Origin: JBECKQ01 sp040235375
GTDB lineage: Bacteria; Planctomycetota; Phycisphaerae; UBA1845
Length of the DNA stretch: 9,681 nucleotides
Direction: 5' to 3'
Assembly (NCBI GenBank): GCA_040235375.1
Contig: JBECKQ010000189.1
Coordinates: 1 to 9,681 of the forward strand
Shown: in pieces, positions 1 to 4,965 of the stretch
Position numbering within the stretch: the stretch's first letter is position 1
Layout: each line of letters opens with the position of its first letter
Made by a program: the position numbers and the translations under genes
The notes under the pieces: model-generated
Told to the model about the DNA's origin: nothing
Database searches by the model: none
What the model saw: only the letters and a program-made list of their open reading frames with translations

Positions 1-1
1 C

Positions 2-1348
2 TTCAACACCGCCTCGTCGTTCTTCAATTCGATTCTCTGGCAGAACGCAGCGCCGTCCGGACCCCAGATCGCCCTGACCGAAGGCACCGATCCCAGCAGC
101 CTGCACGTCTCCTACTCCGACGTGCAGGGCGGCGAGGCCGCCGCCTACGTTGATCCCGGAACGGAGCTGATCTGGGAGACGAACAATCTCCACACCAATC
201 CGGCACTTGGCCCGGGCCTCTGGCTGACCGCCGGATCGCCGGCCATCAATGCCGGCTCGAATGACGTGCCGCTCCTGCCCGACCGGGATTTCGCCGGCGG
301 GCTGCGCGTGCAGCAGTGCCGCGTGGACCTCGGCGCGTACGAGTCGCCGTACGCGGTCTTTGTCGACTGCAACTACACCGGCGTGGACGACGCCTGCGAG
401 ATCGCCTCCGGCGCCAGCGCCGATTGCGACGGCAACCAGGTCCCGGACGAGTGCCAGCCCGATTGCAACGGCAACGCCATTGCCGACGTTTGCGAAATCA
501 CCGCCGGCACGAGCGAGGACTGCAACGGCAACGGATCGCCCGACACGTGCGACGTGCTGGCCGGCATCAGCAGCGACTGCGATGCGAACGGCATCCCCGA
601 CGAGTGCCAACTGGCGGCACTGCCGCCCGCGGGCGAACTGGCCGATACCTGTGCTGCCGCGGTGCCGGTTCAGACCGGCGTGGTGTACCTCGGCGAGACC
701 GACGGACACGCGTCCGATGGCGATGCCATCTGCGGCCTGGCGAGTGACAGCCCGGCCGTCTGGTTCCGCTACACGCCGCTGACCGACGGCGCCGCCACCG
801 TCTCCCTGTGCGGATCGGACTACGACACTGTCCTGTCGGTCTACGACGAATGTCCCGGCACGACCGACCGCGAACTCGCCTGCAACGACGACGTCGGCAC
901 GACCGGCTGCGACCGCCAGTCCGAGTTGGCGCTTGATGTCACCGCCGGCGATGATTACTTCATCCGCGTCAGCGGCTATCTCGGACTGACCGGTGTGTTC
1001 CATCTCCAGGTCACCGGCCCGCAGAATGTCGAGTCGGCCGCCGACTGCAACAGCAACGGCGTCATCGACGCCTGCGACATCACCGCCGGTACGGCCAACG
1101 ACTGCAACGAGAACGGCGTGCCCGACGCGTGCGACAACCTCGCCGCCGGCGACGTGAACGCCGACGGCGCCGTCGATCTCGCCGACTTTGCCGCCCAGAC
1201 GTTGTGCCTGACCGGCCCGTACTGCGAGTCGGAGCCGTGCGAGCCGGCCGCCTACGTCGATGGCTGCTGCGCACTGGCCGACCTCGACGGCGACGGTGAC
1301 GTGGACCTGGCCGACTGGCACCTGCTGCTCAACCTCGTCGGGCAGTAG
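2..1348 (+). CDS. Large secreted/surface protein, C-terminal part: beta-helix end, DCNGNG-type repeats, dockerin-like terminus
   Basis: The reading frame is open from the left edge, so the N-terminus lies outside the window; a GTG at 122 is internal. In order: the end of a right-handed beta-helix (NSILWQN, then SPAINAGSN and VDLGAYE, about 2-350); acidic Asx-rich repeats of 19-residue period (365-610), such as DCNGNGSPDTCD and DCDANGIPDECQ, resembling thrombospondin type 3 or EF-hand calcium loops; a beta-sandwich of about 125 residues resembling pre-peptidase C-terminal domains (about 638-1018, with VWFRYTP and YDTVLSVYDECP); two more repeats (1043-1147); and two dockerin-like loops, GDVNADGAVDLADF (from 1148) and ADLDGDGDVDLADW (from 1277), ending at TAG. 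This architecture is common in large exported proteins of Planctomycetota. No enzyme domain is visible in this part, so a structural, adhesive or polymer-binding role is likely but inferred. Confidence 0.88.
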   Translation, partial: FNTASSFFNSILWQNAAPSGPQIALTEGTDPSSLHVSYSDVQGGEAAAYVDPGTELIWETNNLHTNPALGPGLWLTAGSPAINAGSNDVPLLPDRDFAGGLRVQQCRVDLGAYESPYAVFVDCNYTGVDDACEIASGASADCDGNQVPDECQPDCNGNAIADVCEITAGTSEDCNGNGSPDTCDVLAGISSDCDANGIPDECQLAALPPAGELADTCAAAVPVQTGVVYLGETDGHASDGDAICGLASDSPAVWFRYTPLTDGAATVSLCGSDYDTVLSVYDECPGTTDRELACNDDVGTTGCDRQSELALDVTAGDDYFIRVSGYLGLTGVFHLQVTGPQNVESAADCNSNGVIDACDITAGTANDCNENGVPDACDNLAAGDVNADGAVDLADFAAQTLCLTGPYCESEPCEPAAYVDGCCALADLDGDGDVDLADWHLLLNLVGQ

Positions 1349-1350
1349 CC

Positions 1351-1416
1351 CAAGGGTCTGGCTCGTTTTCGCGAAGGGTCTGGCTCGTTTTCGCCAAGGG
1401 TCTGGCTCGTTTTCGC
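1351..1416. repeat. Three tandem 22-bp repeats
   Basis: Three consecutive copies of a 22-base unit containing AGGGTCTGGCTCGTTTTCGC begin at 1351, 1373 and 1395. They differ only in the first base (c, g, c). The array starts two bases after the stop codon of the preceding gene. The third copy doubles as the left arm of the REP-like hairpin, so the array looks like local amplification of that arm. Confidence 0.9.
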
Positions 1417-1509
1417 GGCCGCGCAGTGCCGTCAGGAACGTCGATGACGATCCATCGCCCAAGTGCCGGCCGATGAACGAACCGGAGCGAAAACGTGCCT
1501 GACCCTCTC
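1397..1509. repeat. REP-like palindromic element, copy 1
   Basis: The left arm AGGGTCTGGCTCGTTTTCGC (1397-1416) and the right arm GCGAAAACGTGCCTGACCCT (1487-1506) are inverted copies that match at 18 of 20 positions. About 70 bases separate them. A diverged direct copy lies at 1990-2099. Imperfect palindromes of this size in intergenic DNA resemble REP elements mobilised by RAYT (IS200-like, Y1) transposases. No such transposase is present in the window, so the mobiliser is inferred. Confidence 0.7.
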
Positions 1510-1525
1510 GACCGGCCCGCTGTCC

Positions 1526-1530
1526 GGAGG
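1526..1530 (+). promoter_or_regulatory. Shine-Dalgarno GGAGG selecting a TTG start
   Basis: GGAGG lies 7 bases upstream of TTG at 1538. The in-frame GTG at 1463 has no such site and sits inside the REP-like element. This sets the start of the zinc-ribbon gene. Confidence 0.7.
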
Positions 1531-1537
1531 TACGCCC

Positions 1538-1921
1538 TTGAACCAGGAATTCCACTGCACTCGATGCGGAGGCACGGAGGAGCACCCTCTTCCGTGGTAT
1601 GATCGCCCCTTCTACGCCGCGAAGAAGGTCCGCAGGTGCCGACAGTGCGGGACGATATACGAGGATCCACTGTCCGCGGCGTCGCAGGTCGTTCTCGCCA
1701 TCTTCGGATCGAGCAGCTTGATTCTGGGTATCTCAGAGTTGGTGCAGGCCTATCTCGCTCATCGCCGGCTCTCGAAGTGTACTGGATCGCTCCTTCTCGT
1801 GGCGGGAGGAATTTTCCTGCTCGGCAGGCTGATCCAGGAATGGCGTCGAGAAGACAAGCCGCGCGGCACGGAACGTCATGTCGGCAGTAAAACGGCTCAT
1901 GAGGACGAAAACTGCCATTGA
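1538..1921 (+). CDS. Small zinc-ribbon membrane protein, function unknown
   Basis: The 127-residue protein starts at TTG behind GGAGG; a longer version from GTG 1463 would be translated from the repeat element and lacks a ribosome site. Residues 5-37 carry two CxxC knuckles (C7-x2-C10 in HCTRCGG, C34-x2-C37 in RRCRQCG) separated by 23 residues, typical of a zinc ribbon. Two hydrophobic segments follow at about residues 49-73 and 83-97, joined by a short basic loop (HRRLSK), and the tail is charged and hydrophilic. The likely topology is a cytoplasmic ribbon and tail with two membrane passes. I do not recognise the family. The gene stands alone between two copies of a REP-like repeat, with no neighbour in an operon. 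Its base composition is visibly less GC-rich than that of the neighbouring genes, which suggests a different history. Coding status is supported by the ribosome site and the coherent domain pattern. Confidence 0.65.
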   Translation: MNQEFHCTRCGGTEEHPLPWYDRPFYAAKKVRRCRQCGTIYEDPLSAASQVVLAIFGSSSLILGISELVQAYLAHRRLSKCTGSLLLVAGGIFLLGRLIQEWRREDKPRGTERHVGSKTAHEDENCH

Positions 1922-1964
1922 TCCTTGTGAACGATAGAGGGGGCCTGTTGGGAAGCGACTCGCC

Positions 1965-2099
1965 CAAGGGTCTGGCCTCGCGTGTGCGTAGGGTCTGGCT
2001 CGTTTTCGCGGCCGAGCGGTGGCGTCAGGAAAGTCGATGACGATCCGTCATGGTAGCGCCTGGCGATCAACGAAGCCGTCGCGAAAGCGTGACCCTCTC
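1965..2099. repeat. REP-like palindromic element, copy 2 (diverged)
   Basis: This is a direct repeat of the element at 1351-1509. A degenerate unit at 1966-1980 is followed by the intact left arm AGGGTCTGGCTCGTTTTCGC (1990-2009). The shared core then runs through a near match of GTCAGGAA.GTCGATGACGATCC (2024-2046, compare 1431-1453), to a shortened right arm GCGAAAGCGTGACCCTCTC (2081-2099). The right arm has lost four bases relative to copy 1, so the hairpin is weaker. It ends about 60 bases before the rnpB -10 box. Confidence 0.68.
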
Positions 2100-2148
2100 A
2101 CGTCGCCGGCCCTCTCGCACCATCCGATCTTGTCATGCAAGCGAGCTC

Positions 2149-2167
2149 TTGACTCATCGGCTATAAT
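2149..2167 (+). promoter_or_regulatory. Promoter of rnpB
   Basis: A perfect TATAAT at 2162-2167 lies 5-7 bases before the first paired base of P1 (2172-2174), the right distance for transcription to start at the RNA's 5' end. TTGACT at 2149-2154 is only 7 bases upstream of the -10 box, too close for a standard -35 element. At the normal 17-base spacing (2139-2144) there is no good match. The -10 box is well supported and the -35 is not. Confidence 0.6.
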
Positions 2168-2171
2168 TCAA

Positions 2172-2628
2172 CTGCGAAGCGGGCAGAGGCGATCGCTCGG
2201 CGGCGTCGCGACGCGGCGCCTCCGGGAGGAAAGTCCGAACTGGGCAGGGCACGGTGGTTGGTAACGCCAACCCGGCGCAAGCCGAGGGAAAGTGCCACAG
2301 AAACGACACCGCCCTTGACGCGCCGCCACCCGATGCGCGTCGCCGCCGGCCATCGTGCCGGCCGTCCCGCGCCGCGGGAGGCGGCGTGTCAAGGGTAAGG
2401 GTGAAATGGTGCGGTAAGAGCGCACCGCGCGGCTGGTGACAGTCGCGGCAGGGCAAACCCCACCGCCAGCAAGCCCGCGCAGCAGCCAACAGGCGGCCCG
2501 TCTGAGCACCGGCCACGGTGCAGGCTGCGGGTAGGGTGCTCGAGCCGGCAGGCGACTGCCGGCCCAGATGAATGATCGCCCGCGCCTTAGGACGCGAACA
2601 GAATTCGGCTTACGAGCCCGCTTCGCAG
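2172..2628 (+). ncRNA. rnpB: RNase P RNA, class A
   Basis: This is the catalytic RNA of RNase P, which cleaves the 5' leader from precursor tRNAs. Conserved blocks are seen in order: GGGAGGAAAGTCCGAACTGG (CR I, 2223-2242), GGGCAGGGCACGGTGG-like region, AGGGAAAGTGCCACAGAAAC (2285-2304), AAATGGTGCGGTAAGAGCG and CACCGCGCGGCTGGTGACAG (2404-2442), GGGCAAACCCC in L15 (2451-2461), and AGATGAATGATCGCC plus ACAGAATTCGGCTTA (CR V, 2567-2612). The ends are fixed by a perfect 13-bp P1 helix: 2172-2184 pairs with 2616-2628. P12 is long: 2312-2327 pairs with 2380-2395 (16 bp with one G-U), and its apical part is further GC-rich. L15 reads GGC at 2452-2454 where the usual tRNA-CCA-binding motif is GGU. Five T residues follow P1 (2629-2633). 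A minus-strand gene overlaps the last 19 bases. Confidence 0.96.
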
Positions 2629-3215
2629 TTTTTCTCGTCCGCCGCTTCGGTGCCGGCGGGAGTGGCCGGCGTCTCCGGCGGATAGATTCCGTATATCCCC
2701 GGAAGGACCTTGCGCAGGCGCTTGAGCGTTCGGCTCACCGCCGTGTCGTCGTCCTCCCCGTCCGCGCCGCCGCCCACCGATTCCGACTCGGCTGCACCGC
2801 CGGTCGCCCGTCGGCTCGCCGCGGCCGAACGCTGCAAGGCACGCTCGACGGCCGCCTCCGCGCGACGCTGCTCCGCCAGAACGTGCGATAGCTTCGCCAA
2901 GCGCTGGACACCCTTCTCATCCGCCTCTGCCATCAGCTGACGGATGATCTCCTGGACGACGCATAGATAGGCGCCGCGCCCGGCCCCGTCGCCCCCCTCG
3001 CAGGCCTCGACGATCTCGCGCAAGTCCTTGTTGAGCAGGTCGCCGATGTGGCCCAGAATCTGCCGAAGGTCGGCACTGCGCGACGCCCGCCGCGTGTCGC
3101 ACGTGTCCCCACTTGAACCTCCGCCCGCCGTCTCTTTTGTGGACGCGCCCGTCGTCTCATTTTTCTCCTTCGTTTGCTTACGCGGTTTCCTCTTCGCTGG
3201 CGTCCGGGCTGGCAT
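2610..3215 (-). CDS. Lys-rich, helical protein, last gene of the operon; possibly phage small-terminase-like
   Basis: The 201-residue protein starts at ATG 3215 with GGGAG about 7 bases upstream, 40 bases after the winged-helix gene. It has a basic, disordered N-terminus (about residues 1-20, PARTPAKRKPRKQTKEKN) and a Gly/Ser/Thr linker. A helical core follows (about 45-135, e.g. LRQILGHIGDLLNKDLREIV and VVQEIIRQLMAEADEKGVQR), then an acidic Ala/Pro-rich tail. The core's helix pattern and its neighbours recall the C-terminal half of Mu gp27-like (DUF3486) proteins, but no diagnostic motif is visible; a nucleoid- or DNA-associated protein is an alternative. Its TAA lies inside the conserved GGCTTA of rnpB, and its last five codons are the antisense of the 3' strand of P1, so its C-terminal sequence is constrained by the RNA. 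Confidence 0.72.
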   Translation of the reverse strand: MPARTPAKRKPRKQTKEKNETTGASTKETAGGGSSGDTCDTRRASRSADLRQILGHIGDLLNKDLREIVEACEGGDGAGRGAYLCVVQEIIRQLMAEADEKGVQRLAKLSHVLAEQRRAEAAVERALQRSAAASRRATGGAAESESVGGGADGEDDDTAVSRTLKRLRKVLPGIYGIYPPETPATPAGTEAADEKNCEAGS

Positions 3216-3255
3216 GGCGATCTCCCACTGCTTGGAAAAGACTCCCGACCCCTTT

Positions 3256-3573
3256 TCACGAATCGAGGGCCGGGTCCGCGATGATGCGCTCGGCCACCTC
3301 CATGCCCGCGCTGGTCAGGCGGAACCAGCGCTTGCGCCAGGGCGTGGAGCGCTCGTCGGGCTCGTTGTCGGCGACGACGCGATGGAGGTAACCCTTCTCG
3401 CACAGATAGGCGATATCACGGCGGAACTGGTCCCACTCCAGCGTGGGAAAGACGCTCAGCAGGCTGCGCAGAAGCTGCTCGGCCTGCAGCGCGGCCGGAT
3501 ACAGCAGTTTGAGCGCCACCAGCGCCTCGCTGCGCACCCGCTTGATCTCGTTTGGCGTTCGTCCGTTTGCCAT
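3256..3573 (-). CDS. Winged-helix-like small protein
   Basis: The 105-residue protein starts at ATG 3573. The start shares its A with the TGA of the gene before it (TGATG), with GGGGAG 8 bases upstream inside that gene, so translation is probably coupled. A longer in-frame version from 3996 is Arg-rich shadow sequence of the upstream genes. The protein has an alpha-alpha-alpha-beta-hairpin look: helices at about residues 12-28 and 30-43, a recognition-type helix WDQFRRDIAYLCEKGYL (about 47-63), then a wing with charged residues (VVADNEPDERSTPWRKRWFRLT) and a final helix TSAGMEVAERIIAD. The sequence LTSAGMEVAERII is typical of winged-helix regulators that end in a dimerising helix. DNA binding is inferred. 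Small ArsR/PadR-like proteins occur in the pre-terminase region of Mu-like phages, which fits the neighbours; a chromosomal regulator is equally possible. Confidence 0.7.
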   Translation of the reverse strand: MANGRTPNEIKRVRSEALVALKLLYPAALQAEQLLRSLLSVFPTLEWDQFRRDIAYLCEKGYLHRVVADNEPDERSTPWRKRWFRLTSAGMEVAERIIADPALDS

Positions 3574-3977
3574 CAGTGGTTCTCCCCGCCATTGGCGCCG
3601 TTCTGCGCCGGCCGTTGCGGAAGCGCCCCGGCGCGGCGCACGGTGCGCTCGACGGTGGTCGCCAGGGCGGCCATGCCGTCGAGCTCCGTCTCGGCGCGTG
3701 CCATTGATTGACACAATTTCTCGATCTGGCCGCGAGCCCACATCGACTCGCGGAGCCACTCCTCCTTCGTGGCGTAGTCGCGGCGGATGTCGGTGAGATC
3801 GCCCGCCAGGCGGTTCACGCTGGCCTCCAGCAGGTCGACGCGCTGCGAAAGGTCCGCCAGCCGGCCGACCTGCTGCTCGCGCAGGCCGCGAAGATAGAAC
3901 GTGATCACCGTCAGCGGCACACCCACCAGCGGCGCGAGCACGGCGATCACCGTTGCGGCGGTTTCGAAGGCATTCAT
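3573..3977 (-). CDS. Membrane-anchored coiled-coil protein (resembles Mu gp25/DUF2730-type)
   Basis: The 134-residue protein has its ATG at 3977 overlapping the previous stop as ATGA. A GGAGG sits about 12 bases upstream, somewhat far. Residues 8-29 form a single membrane segment (VIAVLAPLVGVPLTVITFYL). It is followed by RGLREQQ and a heptad-like stretch to about residue 65 (LADLSQRVDLLEASVNRLAGDL). Then comes RRDYATKEEWLRES (about 65-78) and a second helical region to about 115, with a polar Gln/Asn/Gly tail. A short N-terminal anchor followed by coiled coil and an R-x-Y-x-T-K-E-E motif is the layout I associate with the gp25-like (DUF2730) proteins of Mu-like phages, whose function is unknown. 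The match is by pattern only. A generic membrane-tethered scaffold cannot be excluded. Confidence 0.75.
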   Translation of the reverse strand: MNAFETAATVIAVLAPLVGVPLTVITFYLRGLREQQVGRLADLSQRVDLLEASVNRLAGDLTDIRRDYATKEEWLRESMWARGQIEKLCQSMARAETELDGMAALATTVERTVRRAGALPQRPAQNGANGGENH

Positions 3978-4237
3978 GATGGGGCCGCGCCTCCACCGGT
4001 GAGATGGTTGATGATGGTGCCGACGAGGGCGAGCAGGCGGTTGGCCGTGTCGGCGCGGATGAGGCCGTCGCTCAACTCCTCGCGGAAACGTCGAACGGTG
4101 TCGTGGTTTTTGAGACTGACGACCGTGGTCGTGCGTGGCGGCGCCGCGATGAGGTCGTCGATGGCGTCGCCGCCGGCGCCTTGTACGGCGTCGTCCAATG
4201 CCGCGACGAGCTGGTCGAGCTGTTCGGTTGCGCTCAT
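3974..4237 (-). CDS. Small protein of unknown function
   Basis: The 87-residue protein starts at ATG 4237, which forms ATGA with the stop of the lipoprotein gene, and a good GGAGGG lies about 8 bases upstream. It ends in ATGA with the next gene, so it sits inside a chain of coupled genes, which is the main argument that it is real. It is predicted helical: residues 1-30 are acidic (SATEQLDQLVAALDDAVQ), the middle has a Pro/Thr turn (APPRTTTVVSLKNHDTVRRF), and 55-80 form an amphipathic helix (LIRADTANRLLALVGTIINHL). It has no signal peptide, membrane segment or metal motif. I do not recognise a family. Confidence 0.7.
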   Translation of the reverse strand: MSATEQLDQLVAALDDAVQGAGGDAIDDLIAAPPRTTTVVSLKNHDTVRRFREELSDGLIRADTANRLLALVGTIINHLTGGGAAPS

Positions 4238-4788
4238 GGATTGGTCCCTCCGTTGTGCGGGTTGTTCGGATCGGGCTGCGTTGCATCGCCGCCGCCGACG
4301 GTCGCCGATTCCTCCACCGGCTCGTTCGCCGGATGCACCGTTTCGAGAAGCGAAAGCAGGTAACGCCGCGTCTCGTCTTCGAGCGTCAGAGACTGCACGG
4401 CCAGTCGCCGGAGGCCGTCGGCCACTTCGACGGCCGTGTCCGCGTTGTCGAGCGCCGCCCGATAGCGTTCCAGTTCGACGTGCCGATCCTCGCGGACGCG
4501 GGCGAGCGCCGTCTTGAACGCGGCGGCGTGCGCGGCGCAGAGCTGCTCGTCATCGTTGTCCCGCCGGATGCGGGCGATGAACGCGTCGATCGCCGCGGAC
4601 TCGCGACGGCTGTCGGCCGCCTCCAGTTCGTCGTGGTATTCGACCAGTGCCGTCCGGGTCGCCGCCGCCAGTGAATCGAGCGCGTCGGCCGCCGCCAGAT
4701 CGACTCGGGCGTTGCCGGCGCAGCCTGCCGCGGCGACAAATACGACCACGGCTGCCACCGCCGCGAAATCGAGTGCCTGGGCTCGCAT
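4234..4788 (-). CDS. Putative lipoprotein with helical periplasmic domain, first gene of the operon
   Basis: The 184-residue protein starts at ATG 4788 with GGGAGGA about 8 bases upstream. Residues 6-22 are hydrophobic (DFAAVAAVVVFVAAAG) and end in a lipobox-like AAAGC at Cys23, so export and lipid attachment are likely. The mature part is almost all helix, charged and Ala-rich, with long amphipathic stretches (about 30-60, 75-105, 120-155). The last 25 residues are low-complexity Gly/Asn/Pro (DPNNPHNGGTNP). Its place at the head of a phage-like run of small coupled genes makes a role in the host envelope, for example spanin-like, conceivable, but it lacks any diagnostic spanin sequence. It is read divergently from the metallopeptidase gene across 177 bases. 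Confidence 0.75.
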   Translation of the reverse strand: MRAQALDFAAVAAVVVFVAAAGCAGNARVDLAAADALDSLAAATRTALVEYHDELEAADSRRESAAIDAFIARIRRDNDDEQLCAAHAAAFKTALARVREDRHVELERYRAALDNADTAVEVADGLRRLAVQSLTLEDETRRYLLSLLETVHPANEPVEESATVGGGDATQPDPNNPHNGGTNP

Positions 4789-4887
4789 GTCGGTGTCCTC
4801 CCTTTCCGGGAACCCCTTCCCCGTCGCCCTTAGAACGCGCTGGGCGTGTCAGTGGTGAGAATCCCGTGCAGAAAAAAACGCCGTGTT

Positions 4888-4908
4888 TTGCTGAAAACCC
4901 GCTATAAT
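4888..4908 (+). promoter_or_regulatory. Promoter candidate of the metallopeptidase gene
   Basis: A perfect TATAAT stands at 4903-4908 in the context CGCTATAATGG, 58 bases before the ATG. TTGCTG at 4888-4893 is only 9 bases upstream, too close for a standard -35. The same arrangement (TTGAC-type hexamer 7 bases from CTATAAT) occurs at rnpB. Because transcription would start near 4914, the GTG at 4846 cannot be the main start codon. Confidence 0.5.
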
Positions 4909-4953
4909 GGACGCCTCAGTTCCGGTTTGTCTTTGAATGCCGGCAGTTCTGTC

Positions 4954-4959
4954 GGGAGG
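4954..4959 (+). promoter_or_regulatory. Shine-Dalgarno GGGAGG selecting ATG 4966
   Basis: GGGAGG ends 6 bases before ATG 4966. That start also produces a canonical lipoprotein signal peptide, whereas the upstream in-frame GTG at 4846 adds a 40-residue basic extension with no ribosome site. Confidence 0.8.
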
Positions 4960-4965
4960 TGGGCG

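Noticed and set aside
1351..1416. CRISPR array
   Set aside because: The units are contiguous without spacers, only three in number, and one unit is part of a larger palindrome.
1329..1967. Minus-strand open frame of 212 codons across the repeats and zinc-ribbon gene
   Set aside because: It is antisense to a better supported gene and to two repeats, is Arg/Pro/Ser-rich with no fold, and has no ribosome site.
2149..2154. TTGACT as the -35 box of rnpB
   Set aside because: It is 7 bases from the -10 box instead of about 17, so it cannot serve as a standard -35.
2610..2628. rnpB 3' end as a proven phage attachment site
   Set aside because: No second copy of this sequence was seen in the window and no integrase gene is present, so integration at rnpB cannot be claimed.
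4846..4965. GTG 4846 as start of the metallopeptidase gene
   Set aside because: The TATAAT box is inside this extension, there is no ribosome site, and it would bury the lipoprotein signal 40 residues in.
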